A DNA stretch of 64,000 nucleotides from Spisula solida. Its lineage: Eukaryota > Mollusca > Bivalvia > Venerida > Mactridae. The notes below the pieces were generated by a model. The model was given only the letters and a program-made list of their open reading frames with translations. It did no database searches and was not told the DNA's origin. The position numbers were made by a program, and so were the translations under genes. Numbering within the stretch: the first letter of the stretch is position 1; each line of letters opens with the position of its first letter. Below are positions 1 to 11,493 of the stretch, one piece after another. The stretch covers positions 3,422,501 through 3,486,500 of the forward strand of contig OX365944.1 in the NCBI GenBank assembly GCA_947247005.1, written 5' to 3'.

Positions 1-318
1 ACAACAGGACAATATCAAGTTATTTCCTAGTGTATATATTTGTTGATGATTTATAATGTTATAAAATATTCAAACAATGAATAATTAACACAGTGTAGTA
101 ACATGTAGCACACATATACAGAGCATTGTAAAACAATATGTTCTATATTTATAAACACATCACACATTTTTTGTATACACTACAGTATAACTAGTTACAC
201 TTTATCCAACACCTCAAGCTAATGTACAGCATATGATTATGGGTAAGCAAGGGGTAAGTTCTTCAGAAAACAGCATTTATTTGCTTTTATTAAACAATCA
301 TAAATCATAGAAACAACT

Positions 319-868
319 AGTCACTAAATGGTTACCATGGAAGCAACTAGTCACCAAACGGTTACCATAGAAGCAACTAGTCACCAAATGGTTACCATAG
401 AAGCAACTAGTCACCAAATGGTTACCATGGAAGCAACTAGTCACCAAATGGTTACCATGGAAGCAACTAGTCATCAAATGGTTACCATGGAAGCAACTAG
501 TCACCAAATGGTTACCATGGAAGCAACTAGTCACCAAATGGTTACCATGGAAGCAACTAGTCACCAAACGGTTACCATAGAAGCAACTAGTCACCAAACG
601 GTTACCATGGAAGCAACTAGTCACCAAACGGTTACCATGGAAGCAACTAGTCACCAAATCGTTACCATGGAAGCAACTAGTCACCAAATGGTTACCATGG
701 AAGCAACTAGTCACCAAATGGTTACCATGGAAGCAACTAGTCACCAAATGGTTACCATGGAAGCAACTAGTCACCAAATGGTTACCATGGAAGCAACTAG
801 TCACCAAATGGTTACCATGGAAGCAACTAGTCACCAAATAATTACCATGGAAACAACTAGTCATTGTA
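319..868. repeat. 30-bp minisatellite, about 18 copies
   Basis: The unit contains ATGGTTACCATGGAAGCAAC and then TAGTCACCAA. Copies are very alike, differing at a few positions (ATGG/ACGG, CATGG/CATAG). Because 30 is a multiple of 3, both strands stay open and give decapeptide repeats (MVTMEATSHQ on plus, LVTSCFHGNH on minus). These are most simply read as artefacts of the repeat. Confidence 0.95.
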
Positions 869-1180
869 TTGTTACCACGTGCATTAGACCTCTGTTATTT
901 GTTATATATGTTATTTGTTATATATCATGATTTTTTAGAAGCATACATGTATCAATGGTATTATATTCATATACTCCATACATCGAACGTTATACAACAG
1001 TATTTTGGATCTTTATGTTGTAGGTAATGTCAGAATAAATGTTTTACATGGGTTAAATTTATGACAATAGTTGTACATCTGTTTTTAATATTTCAAAGTC
1101 ATAAAACGGTCCAATCTGATAAAGTATTAGCCAATATTATTCTCCAATGTCAGAAATTCATCAAGTAATCAAAAGAAAGA

Positions 1181-1374
1181 GTAGCAATCATAATAAACAT
1201 GATTCTGAACTGCTTATGATTCGGAACTAGTTGATAAACTGTAGCAATCATAATAAACATGATTCTGAACTGCTTATGATTCGGAACTAGTTGATAAACT
1301 GTAGCAATCATAATAAACATGATTCTGAACTGCTTTTGATTCGGAACTAGTTGATAAACTGTAGCAATCATAGG
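1181..1374. repeat. 60-bp tandem repeat, three copies plus a partial
   Basis: Units start at 1181, 1241 and 1301 with GTAGCAATCATAATAAACAT. A partial fourth begins at 1361. Copies are nearly identical, suggesting recent duplication. Confidence 0.95.
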
Positions 1375-1764
1375 AAGTTTAGTATGATAATGTTCATTAA
1401 ATAATACACAATTGTTCACAAACCTTGATATCACCTAACAATGTAGACACATATAATATATACCACCAATGTGTGAATATTGATGAGTCTAATTCACCAT
1501 GATTTGCTAAATGTAATGGAATGCTCACTCAAAGCTTTAAATTGTGAGGAAATATAAACAAATATAATAAATGCCTTGTGGAGAAAAAATAGCTTGGTCA
1601 AAAACACAGCAACATTATCACACCAGTCTACTTCTGACTGACCAGTATAATACTTGATCTCTATCTGATACTATTTACAATACATCCAATAATATTGCAG
1701 TAGAAATGATTATGACCTTCAACTTAAAACATGACACTAAATACTTCTTACCAATGGTTGTCCT

Positions 1765-1985
1765 GTCTCACCCAAACCTAGACAGGCACAGTAAGGAAAG
1801 CACCACACAAACCTAGACAGGCACAGTAAGGAAGGCACCACCCAAACATAGACACGAACAGTAAGGGAGGCACAACCCAAACCTAGCCACAAACAGTAAG
1901 GGAGTCACCCAAACCTAGACACAAACAGTAAGGGAGTCACCCAAACCTAGACACGAACAGTAAGGGAGACACCCAAACCTAGCCA
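1765..1985. repeat. Imperfect ~30-36 bp repeat
   Basis: The motif CCCAAACCTAGACA followed by an AACAGTAAGG segment recurs six to seven times with length differences between copies. Confidence 0.85.
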
Positions 1986-3233
1986 GGTAAGAAGACACTA
2001 CATCCAGGTACCAGCACTATATAGCCAGGTACTAGAACTATATAACGTTGAACAAGTGGGTGAAGTCAGAAATAGACTGGTACAATCTCTGAGACACTTA
2101 AGGCAAATCAGTATACGCTTCATAAAACACAGAAACTGCTCAATAAAAAAAGTAACAACATTCCGTGAAAACTGGACCCTTATATAAATAACAAATATAC
2201 AGTTTTATAAATACACAGCATTATAATTTATGTACAAGTCATTTATCCACTAATAAAATCATAGACTCTACATAGATATGTGCTTAAGGTTTTCATAACA
2301 AAAAATCTAGACAACTGCTCCAAATTACATAATGCAAGGTAATACTTAGAGCAACCATTCATGCAGAATGAACGTCACTGTAGATAGGATACTAGGTATA
2401 CACAGCATGTGTGCATCCACATGTCCACTCTACATAAATCATATACAGCCATTCTACATATATTATATATATATCGCCATTTAACAAAACCATCTGATTT
2501 ATTCACCATATTATAAACCATTGGTTGTCAGTTATATATTTACATGTATATATATGGCATATCTCTCAATCACAGTAAAAAATATAAAAAAAAAACAGTC
2601 ACAACAAATATATGACAAATAATCCTATATATTAAACAGCTTTAAATATGTTGTTGTTAAAAGATACCATAAACAATGTGTATTAACAGTTTTAAGGAAT
2701 TTCAATTTTTCCTGTCAACTATTTGACTAGCTGGTATCCAATAAAAGCTGCACAGTGGATCTTAGTTCTACATCTAGAGCCACATTCACACATTCTTCTA
2801 CAATTAGAAACTGTTACAAAACTACAAAAGATAAAAATACTTGTTGTTTTAGCGAAAACCGAATTTACACCAACATGGTGAAGTTTGGAGAATAAGAAAA
2901 ACAATCACTCCAAAAACAGAAATTAACTAAAACTAGAACAAAATCTCGTGTACTATAATCTCTCGATGTAAGAAATCAGTCCATTGATCAACTCAATATA
3001 TACCACATACTATATACTATACATAATAGTCTTAAAACCATTATTGTCAAAGCAAGAAACTGTGTATGTCTATGTTTTGAGCCCTTCCTTGTTTTGGTCC
3101 TGGTCTACAACATGTCAGGGTGCTGTATTATGACAGTCCTGTGGATTTTCATTGTAATATTTGTTCCCGTTTCAATAAAACATCACACCTACTTCTCCAT
3201 ATACTTCCTTTCTCCTGTATACATTTATTTCAA

Positions 3234-4057
3234 TCAATTTGATGTTGTTTCAGTTAATTTTTCCCAAGCAGACACACAATTCAAATCTGACGGAGTATTT
3301 AAGTCCGACTCGTCAAAATTGAACAAGTCTAATACCTCTTTCTGAGTTTGTGGAGTCAGTATTGGATCTGCGGGGAAACTTACTGGTGCATTAGCACTTA
3401 GAGGAGTTAAACCAGTATTTGGCATTATCACATCCAACCAGTCTGGTACGTCAATTTGCATATTACTGTTTGTATCCATGTCCGCTAATCCTAAATTAGC
3501 TAAATCCGGTTCTGAACCATGAATAGATCTTTGAGGAGATTTGATATTTGGTATAGATAAAAAGCTTTGCTCATTTGGCATCAAATCCATAGCTGTAGAC
3601 GTTGTAGTCATATCTGTTAGATCTAAATCTCCAAATGTTGGATCAGGTGTCCAGTCCATAGCGTTTAAGTCACTACTTATCACATCGTTCAAGTCAAAGA
3701 AATCAGTCGAACCATCTGATACATCTGGCACATTTAGTGTTCCTGAATTCTGTATTTCACAAGGCTCAGATTTCACTTCTGTTTTAATTCCACTGACTGA
3801 AGCACTAGCACTGATCAATCCTTCCATTGGCACATATACACTGTCAATATTCCCCTTCATCTCATGCATGTCACTACTCACCACTGGAACCATTCTTGTC
3901 ATGTCAAGTGTTGGTTTAGAGAATGATATAGACTGGTTAGGATATTGTGAATTTGTTGTTGTTACTGTAGACTGTGATGCAGCAACTGTCGTTACAGAAC
4001 CAGACTGGCTGGCATTTGGCATAGGTGGTGGTTCCTGGGCTGCACTCGCAGGAAGTT
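3234..4057 (-). CDS. MRTF: MRTF terminal coding exon, C-terminal activation domain
   Basis: The exon begins after acceptor gtccatttctag and runs 824 nt to TGA at 3236-3234. The protein is S/T/Q-rich at first. It then becomes acidic and hydrophobic (STDFFDLNDVISSDLNAMDW), typical of a transactivation domain. DVPDWLDVIMPNTGLTPLS is closely related to the extreme C-terminal E/D-W-L-D-L-x-M-P-N..GLTPLS block of vertebrate myocardin/MRTF. IKTEVKSEP near the start of the exon is a sumoylation-like site. The protein ends WEKLTETTSN. An antisense open frame at 3541-4095 is a shadow of this exon. Confidence 0.95.
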
Positions 4058-4596
4058 CTAGAAATGGACAAAAAGGTTCTTATTATTCACAATAATTACC
4101 TCATCAATCTAATAAACAGGATAATATTTTTACTTTCATTGTCAACAGACACATGCTACCAGCCTAAGTGCTTGCTGCCTACCTACACCAGGACATAGAC
4201 AGACAGTCATCAATATTCAACTAGCTGGCATGTCATTATTACATGTATATCCAGAATTCCTATGTTAACATGTACTGCTGATTTGTTTTCTTGTTCTCAT
4301 TGACAACTTCCGCAACAGTCATGTTCATATGGGGAAGACAAACTGTGTTAGATGCACTGTGTTCCATCTAATTGTAATATTTCTCTCACAGGTTTCAAAC
4401 TCTTTACCTCTTAATTAGCAGCAGAGCACTCATTTGGTATTCAAAACAAATGTACTTGTGTAATATCAAAATGAGTTTTGTCTACATGAACGTATATACA
4501 ATGCAGTTGACAGCATGCAGACCATGGACAAAGTGTGGGGCAGATAGACCAGGGAGTCTGTATATATGCTTTTTTATAATTGTCTAGAATACTTAC
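4058..4596 (-). other. MRTF intron 10
   Basis: A 539-bp intron with good donor and acceptor. No repeat or other feature stands out. Confidence 0.85.
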
Positions 4597-4684
4597 CACC
4601 TGTTCGTATCAATATCTCCAGCACATCGTCCATTGTTTGACTCTTTTCTACAGTCTCACCACCGCTACCAGTAGACTCAGTACC
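4597..4684 (-). CDS. MRTF: MRTF coding exon 10, conserved MDDVLEIL segment
   Basis: This 88-nt exon (acceptor atattgcag, donor CAGGTG|gtaagt) encodes GTESTGSGGETVEKSQTMDD then VLEILIRTG, and joins to ELPAS in the last exon. Vertebrate family members carry a similar S-Q-x-M-D-D-L-(F/L)-(D/E)-(I/V)-L-I-x-x-G-E-I stretch, so the identification is firm. Splice phases 0 and 1 agree with the flanking exons. Confidence 0.93.
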
Positions 4685-4759
4685 CTGCAATATATATATC
4701 AACTATATAACATACATCACTAGAAAACATGCATTTATTCAACCTGTGCATGAGGCATT

Positions 4760-4795
<36 letters not shown>

Positions 4796-6053
4796 TGTAT
4801 GTGAAGACATTTAGTGCATGAGATATTAGCAGATGTCCGATGACATTAGGCTAATGCCGTTGCCATAAACATAATATTATGTATGTTTGAAAATGATTAA
4901 GTTGATAGTCGAACTGCCAAGATGGTCAGAATGTTATGTTTAACACGGATCAGCGCATTTTTAGAATCATATAAACAATAGGACCATGGTCACCATCATG
5001 TCATTACAATACTGATAATACTGGGTGCTATCAATAACAGTAGAAACCCAAAATAACATATACATTGGTGAAAGTTCGAAATTCTGAAAACCCTAAATCC
5101 TCAAAAATCGACAATTTTTATAGGGAAAATAGAGAAAAACAGGCTTTTTGGTACTATCAAAAACGTAAAGTCCAGGCATGCATATCTGTAGGTGACAATG
5201 CCCTACATCAACAACACAAGATCATAATGACATACACATTTAACAGTAAATCAGAGACATAAAGCATGGGGAATTAAAGAGAGCTGTACCACATAAAATA
5301 TACCAGTAAAACTGTTAGATTACAGTAAACTTATTAAGAGCTAGAAATGAAAACATATCCCATCTTTTATGAGACATTAAACAAGGTAGCAATAAAAATA
5401 ATATAGTCATTTCATGAGAGACTTAATTATACATTCTCACCATTATAGAAAACTCAACAAAATGGTACAACTAGTATTAATGGTACATTACAAGGTGGGG
5501 GATACATTCATCTACATAAAACTATAACAGAAAATGCAGAATGCATTAATTCATAGGTAATTATGTAGACACATTGTACATGTAGAACCATAAAAACCTG
5601 ATGGAGTATTTTCATACCATATTGTGTTCTTTTGATCTCGTGTCCTTAACCACAGTAACGGAGCAAAATCCATCAAGAAACAAATAAAACATGGACTTCA
5701 GTCAATGATGTACAGACAGCCACATTAAAGAAGAACAAGAAATTCCAACAGGAAACATCATAAATAACCAAGTTTCCATTATCATACCTATGTAAAGGGT
5801 CACAGAAGTCAGAGTTTAGAAACAGGTAATTTTCACACCATTTTTGACAATGAGGTAAAATACTTACTAATTTTACAGTTCAACTATTGCCTATATTGCC
5901 TGACGCAGCACAACTTATTACTAAGTGAGTTAAGCCATCATCAAGTAATGTACCAGTTTTACGACCACTAATATTCATTATGCTTGTAGAAATAACAACA
6001 AGATAATCAGCATAGAGCTGGTAGAGAAAATAATAGCAAGTTAATAGATTTAC
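4685..6053 (-). other. MRTF intron 9
   Basis: A 1369-bp AT-rich intron. It contains a GTAA microsatellite at about 4761-4794 and a stretch near 5065-5140 resembling the arm of the small inverted repeat at about 35886-35976. No exon is seen in it. Confidence 0.85.
4761..4794. repeat. GTAA tetranucleotide microsatellite
   Basis: Eight uninterrupted GTAA units, ending in AGTATGTATG. Confidence 0.95.
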
Positions 6054-6186
6054 CTTTGCCTGTTTATTTCGAACAACCTCATCATAGTTTGGAGGTTCTT
6101 TCATGGGAATAAAGTAAGGATTGGATGCAGTACGTGGTACTGGTCTCTGTTGACCTTCAACAGGTGATGTCGGTAGAGAAGCCGTC
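6054..6186 (-). CDS. MRTF: MRTF coding exon 9, PPNY segment
   Basis: This 133-nt exon (acceptor actacag, donor AAAG|gtaaat) encodes TASLPTSPVEGQQRPVPRTA, then SNPYFIPMKEPPNYDEVVRN and KQAK. PPNYDEVV corresponds to the conserved family motif just before the short helical segment encoded by the next exon. PPNY also fits the PPxY consensus for WW-domain partners; binding is inference. It enters in phase 2 from the large exon and leaves in phase 0. Confidence 0.92.
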
Positions 6187-7031
6187 CTGTAGTAGAAACA
6201 ATATAGTAAAAATGAATAATCTTTGTCCTTGGTAATCAATTATAAACAAAATTCTTCTAGTAAAAATTTAGTAAGATATAATACTGATTTATTTCACAGG
6301 TAACTGTATCATTAATAAAGAGTAAAAAATGTCTTTTTATAAAATTAATAATGTCTAAGATAACATAAATTTTATATAAGATTTTTCTTTACTCTTTATC
6401 AATGATACTGTGGATTGTTAAAATGAGTTCTTACATTTCTATTAACCACTCTTCACAAATCATTCCTGATGGTATCCATAGCAACAAAGGTATAAGAGAC
6501 AGTTGTCAGTTATCACTCTTATGCTGAGCATATAGCAAGGGAATTACTGGTACCATTTTTATTTCATCTTTGGTAACAACTTTACATATAATTGCATGTA
6601 AATTTGTAAAATGGCTTATCACATTACAGAAATAAAATTGTCAAGAAATGCATCATCTAGAGTGCAAAGTCTGCCAGAAGTGCCACATCTAAAGTGGACA
6701 GTCTGACAAAATGACAAGCAGATACATTGCTGTAGTTATATACCATCAAAAATATATTGAACGGGACTGTACTTTACTATCCGAACTTAATTCAAACAAC
6801 TGTACAAATGTTACTGATCACAAACCAATGTTTTGCACAGACTAAACATGTACTGAACATTAATGGCTTTCGGCAGTGAAGTTCATTTTCTCGTTTAGAT
6901 ATGTGTTGGGCATTGTGCCGTGTAATTGTGGTATGTGATGTTTATGTTTTCTGTGCTTGGCTGTTTAAGTGAGTGCTGCCATCTATTATCTTTTTTAAAT
7001 TAAGAAATTAAATCTTAAGAATAAAACTTAC
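6187..7031 (-). other. MRTF intron 8
   Basis: An 845-bp intron. It holds the inverted-repeat element at 6295-6413 and, at about 6888-6975, a dispersed segment containing GGGCATTGTGCCGTGT that recurs near 31105 and in reverse near 18700-18790. Confidence 0.8.
6295..6413. mobile_element. MITE-like inverted repeat, CACAGGTAACTGTATCAT family
   Basis: The left arm CACAGGTAACTGTATCAT plus TAATAAAGAGTAAA pairs with a right arm TTTACTCTTTATCAATGATA and then CTGTGG. A second copy with better-kept ends is at 26552-26626. No clear target duplication is visible. Confidence 0.7.
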
Positions 7032-7823
7032 ACTTTTTGTACTGGAGGTTGAGTCAATCCATTAACTGAGGCTGGAGAACTTGTCTGTACATTATTAATG
7101 CTGGTTTTAGGGGCTGCAGGTGGCGCTGTAGCAATGATGAATTGTTGAGTCCCTCCAGTAGCTGTAGACACCGCAATCAATGATCTCCCACCTCCAAGAT
7201 TCAATGTTTGATTTATAGCTTGATTTTTGATAAATTCTAAATTTGGAGCTTTCGTTCTCTTGGTATTAGTATTAGGTATTGTTTTTGTATTAGGTGTAAC
7301 AATCACAGCTGGAAACTGTGAATTCTGAAACGCTTGAAGTAAGTGTGCGGGTATCTGTATTTGCTTCATGTTAGGTGGTAGTGTGGCTAATGTTGGTGGT
7401 TTGTTACCATTCGGTACATTAGGTACACTGAAGATCACCTGTGCAGAGGTTGTAGATGTTGGTTTATCTCCACCAGCATTATGTTGTGGTGACTTCTGCT
7501 GTGACTGACTGCTTGCTGGCTGCTGGGTGGATACAGCTACAGGAGAACTTCTAGGAACTTGTACAGCTAGCGGTGGCTGACCTTGTAGCTTGACTTGTGG
7601 CTGTCCTTGTATGGTGATCTGCTGACCTTTTTGAGGTTGACTATGAACCGAGACATTAGACTGACCACGTACAGGTTGTACCTGCGGTTGTACTTGCATC
7701 GTCACTTGTTGCTGGGATTGCGGTGATAAACACACACTACTCTGCTGACTCTGTGGAGAATGTTGCTGTTGTTGCAAATGCAACTGTTGTTGCTGTTGTT
7801 GTTTCAGCTGATTTTGTTGTTGT

Positions 7824-7855
<32 letters not shown>

Positions 7856-10377
7856 TTGTTGAGGAGAAACAGGACTTAGCATATTTTGTTGAACAGCGTG
7901 TTGTTGTATGTTATGCTGCATCTGTTGGTGCTGCTGTTGTAAGTGGTTCTGTGCAGCCTGTTGTTGCAGGGCTTGTTGTTGCAGCTGTTGCAACTGCTGT
8001 TGTTGCTGTTGAAGTTGTTGATGTTGTAATTGTTGCAGTTGCAATCGTAACTGAGATTCCTCTAACTGAGATTGTAGTTTTTCTATCTTCTCCTGTTGTT
8101 GCTTAAGTAAATCTTCCTGTGATAACTGAAAGCCAGACGACGCTCGTTCTAGCTGCTGCTTCTGATTCTGCTTCTGTTTCTCCTGTAGTATACGTAACTG
8201 AGCCTGAATCTGGTTCAACATTTGTTGCTGGTCATCTTGCTGAGCTTTGATTGAACTAGTCTGGTTCGTTGTTGTCACTGTTGTGAATGTTGGTAGCGGT
8301 GGTGGTGGAGGAGCATGTTGTGTTGCCATAGAACTTGAAACAATATGTCCTCCACCTAGTGACTGGTTCAAATCTAAATCTATATCCATAGCAATATCGT
8401 TGTGTCTATCAGGTTCTGATGGAGCCAGAGACAGCACAGAAGGTGGCCTAGACTGTTCCATGTTAGTCTGATTGATGGTAGTCTGTACATTTTGTAGATT
8501 TGGCATTCCATTGTTTCCACTTTGGGTGTGGCTTGAAGTCGGCTTCACCGCTCTAAGATCCCCGGGTGATTGCACATGTATTTCCATCAGATCAGGAGAT
8601 AACGGTGTCATGATGTTCTCCATAAATAACGGAGACTCAGGTGGTGAGAATGGGTTACTCAAATCATCTGGGATCATAGTCATGTTTGATACACTAACAG
8701 CAGACTGCATTGACTGTATTGAAGCCAGTGGAGAGTCAGCATTTGTACACAAAGTTTCATCAATCACAGAACCTAATGGTGACATCACTGAACCAGGTCT
8801 AGAGAACACGGAACTAGATGATGTATCATGTACTGGTGGTGATGTCACAGAATTAGACAAGTTCGCAGGCCCTGGTGATTTGATATTATTAACAACTGAT
8901 TGCACGGAGCTCGTGTTTACTCCAGAATATGTTGTCACAACAACTGGTAATGTCATGGATGTTCCAGCACCACTAGATGCAATCACGGAACCAGGTGGCG
9001 TCATGACAACTGAGTTTGATGACAACATAATTGAAGACTGCGGTGATGTCACTGAACCCAATGGTGACATCACTGAGTACCCCTGTGGTGAAGACTTTGA
9101 TGAAATCAAAGAGCTTGTAGGTGAAAGTACCGAACTATTGGGAGAGGAGATTCCACTGGGAGATTTGTCACTCGGACATTTCAATATAGCATCAGCATAT
9201 GGTTTCAATCTTTCTATTAAAGATGGCTTCGGCCCAGAGACAGTTAAATTCCTCTTCTTAAGTTCCGCTTTTAATTCAGCCACTTTCATTTCCTCCAGAC
9301 TTGTGTAATGTTTTGGTGTTCCCTGAGCCAAGCTTGTGTTGACTGTAGGCTTCTTCATAGCTGGTTTTGTTGTAACAGGGGTCACATTGGCATTCATCTG
9401 TGGCTGTGGTTGACCCAACTGTGGCTCTTGTTTTATCTGAGACATTACTGGGGATGCTATCCTTATCTGATGTAGTTGTGCTGGAGGTTGTGCATGTTGA
9501 CTGGCTGGGGTGACGGCAAACACTGTCTCCTGGGCATGTTGACTAGCAGGAGTCACAGTGAACATGGTTTGTGTAGGAGTCTGTGTTGTCATGGTAACAG
9601 GTAGAGAATCTATACCACTTGTTGGTACGCTACTACCTATAACATTGGATGTTATAGTCTGAAAGCTAGGCTGACCATCTTTCTGTGTAGGTAATAGTAC
9701 TGTCGTAGCATTAATGTTCTTCTGACTGAACTCTAGTTGCCATTGGAGAAAGAGTTGTTGTTGTTGTAGTAAGATATGATACGGGGTATCTGATGTTGGA
9801 AGTGGTTCTTGAGGCGGTTGCTGTGGCAACAACGTTCCACAAGGGTTGTTGTTGTTATTGTTGATAACATTCGTTGTTGCTGTGGCGATCACAGCATTAG
9901 CGGAAGTTACTGGCTGACTACTCTTCACTATATTTGGTGGACCCTTATATTCATGGAATTTAATCACCTTTGCCTTAGGCTGAGGTTTCGGTTTTGGTTT
10001 CTTTGGTCGAGATTTATTACTATTGTTTATAGTAGACACAGTAACAGTATTTCTTGGTGACACAAAACTTGTAGCTGCTCCAAAGCCACCGGTACTGAAG
10101 GTCTGATGTGGAATGGTAAAAGATTGAGTCGATAGATTGGGCAGTGTCACCTTGGAATCCTGATGAAACTGGATCTGGGCGGAGAATGGTAATGACTTGG
10201 TAAATGAGGTTGGAAGTTCCGGTGCAGGCGGTATAACTGGGGGACTGCTGATATCAGAGAGATTGGAATCATCTGTAAGATCAGGTGACAGAGCTTCATC
10301 ACTCGATTTACCATCGTCATAGTTACTGTCATTACTACATTCACCTTCTAAAGCTGTATCAAATGACAATGATCCTT
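7032..10377 (-). CDS. MRTF: MRTF coding exon 8: basic box, SAP, Q-rich coiled coil
   Basis: This 3346-nt exon has acceptor tctattttcag and donor AAAGT|gtaagt. It starts after RPEL3 with an acidic S/D-rich stretch (SSDEALSPDLTDD), as in vertebrates. A P-K repeat and KVIKFHEYKGPP near 9930-9975 match the basic B box used to contact SRF. The SAP domain spans about 9310-9180 (HYTSLEEMKVAELKAELKKR, then NLTVSGPKPSLIERLKPY). Then come long S/P-rich linkers with many SP sites, likely kinase targets. A coiled coil begins near 8240 (QQQMLNQIQAQLRILQEKQK) and runs on through IEKLQSQLEESQLRLQLQQL into polyQ near 7740-8060. The coiled coil corresponds to the leucine zipper through which MRTFs dimerise. 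The rest is Q/P/S-rich low complexity. Confidence 0.95.
7740..8060 (-). repeat. MRTF: PolyQ/Q-rich coding repeat within MRTF exon 8
   Basis: Mixed CAG/CAA codons encode long glutamine runs, including one of about 17 uninterrupted Q near 7815-7860, interspersed with L and H. CAA and CAG alternate, which usually makes such tracts more stable than pure CAG. The tract follows the coiled coil directly and may extend it. The open frame on the opposite strand (7723-8106) is a V/A-rich shadow. Confidence 0.9.
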
Positions 10378-11014
10378 CTGAAAATAGAGATATGTACAGA
10401 GACTTTATTATTCTATGCTTTAAACACACTGATGAGAAATTGATACAAAGAAACTATTTTATGAATAAGTCATTAAAGTCCAAGGAAATCTTGCGAGCGT
10501 GTGAGGTCACTTTTTAATTTCACAATAAATATATGTATAAATAGCTTTAAAAGCTACAATATCAAAGGTCATTTATTGTGAACAACTCTCCTACAGAGAC
10601 CTGGTACAATAGGATAACATTCTATACACAAAGTGTTGTAGAAAGATTACTAGTAATTCAGATTGTCTGGTTATTACATTTTGTTATTATTTATACACAA
10701 ATGCATGAATGTAAACATATTTTAAAGTAACAACGAATGAGAAAAAAGTATTTCAGAAAATAGTTTTTATTACAAATGTGATTATTGATCTAGTAATAAA
10801 GTCATGTAGATGCTATTTTTATACTAATAAGAGAATATTTTCCGCAGGTCAAAAAGTATGGAAAAGTAGTGAAATTTCTTAATAGAGTTCTTCGTAGGTC
10901 ATAATTATCGCTGCAAGAAATATTAGCAAGTTTATTAGAATCGTGAAATTTGCTAGTGTTTCCGTGTTACTTAGCAACTTATTAACTTGTAGAATAGTTG
11001 TGTAGGTGTTATAC
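10378..11014 (-). other. MRTF intron 7
   Basis: A 637-bp AT-rich intron between the RPEL3 exon and the large exon. Nothing beyond splice signals is recognised. Confidence 0.85.
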
Positions 11015-11176
11015 CTTTAATGAGTTGGTGGAGCTTGCCATCAGTTTGTATAATATTTCCTTGTACCAGTTCTAGAACACCAGGTCGATGTGACAACTTG
11101 TCATTCAAACTGTCAGCTAACCTAGCTTTCTTCAATAATCTCTGTCTCTCATGTAGAGATGGATCTATGTTGGTAT
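11015..11176 (-). CDS. MRTF: MRTF coding exon 7, RPEL3 motif and basic linker
   Basis: This 162-nt exon (acceptor tatattccag, donor AAAG|gtataa) encodes DTNIDPSLHERQRLLKKARL, then ADSLNDKLSHRPGVLELVQG and NIIQTDGKLHQLIK. KKARLADSLND corresponds to the basic stretch and helix before vertebrate RPEL3, part of the bipartite import signal that competes with actin. RPGVLEL is a canonical RPxxxEL core. Both phases agree with the neighbouring exons. Confidence 0.94.
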
Positions 11177-11248
11177 CTGGAATATAGAGAAGAAAGGACT
11201 ACAGTATAGTGAAGGTATGTAAGTACACAGTATATATATACATACAAA

Positions 11249-11493
11249 CAGGGGTCCTACTCAGGCATAATGTCCAATCCTGACAATAAAATACAAGTCT
11301 GTTTTCGGAGACATTAGTAAACACTCCTACCTCTTTCAAACATTGTTTTATACTGACATAATTCAGAATATGACATTAAAATGACCATAACTCAGTCAAT
11401 ACTTGGAATTTTTTCATCGAATAACTTTTATTTTCAACTTTCTAGCGCAGAACATCTGGATTTACATATTATTCAGGAATTGAAAGACCCCTG
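11249..11493. mobile_element. CAGGGGTC-family non-autonomous DNA transposon copy
   Basis: It starts CAGGGGTCCTACTCAGGCAT and ends GAAAGACCCCTG, giving short inverted ends. The interior (AATCCTGA.., then ATGACCATAACT and ATAACTTTTATTTTCA) recurs in several copies at 21451, 32308, 37975, 40379 and 44322. The family is hAT-like by its CAGGGGT ends; that assignment is inference. Confidence 0.75.

Larger units (their letters stand above)
1..3233. other. 3' UTR and/or downstream flank of MRTF
   Basis: No coding exon is recognised here. It lies downstream of the MRTF stop on the minus strand, so part of it should be 3' UTR. TTTATT (AATAAA on the minus strand) occurs at several places, for example near 3224, 2498 and 277-292, but in this AT-rich context none can be chosen as the poly(A) signal. 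Three minisatellites are listed separately. The remainder is unremarkable AT-rich DNA. Confidence 0.6.

Noticed and set aside
298..930. 188- and 200-codon repeat proteins on both strands
   Set aside because: Produced by a 30-bp tandem repeat whose length is divisible by three. There is no signal peptide, splice context or family.
3541..4095. 184-codon plus-strand open frame
   Set aside because: It is the antisense shadow of the MRTF terminal exon, which has family homology on the other strand.
8472..9308. 278-codon plus-strand open frame, and neighbours at 7723-8106 and 8247-8471
   Set aside because: Antisense to the MRTF large exon. Composition reflects complementary S/P/Q codons and no domain is visible.
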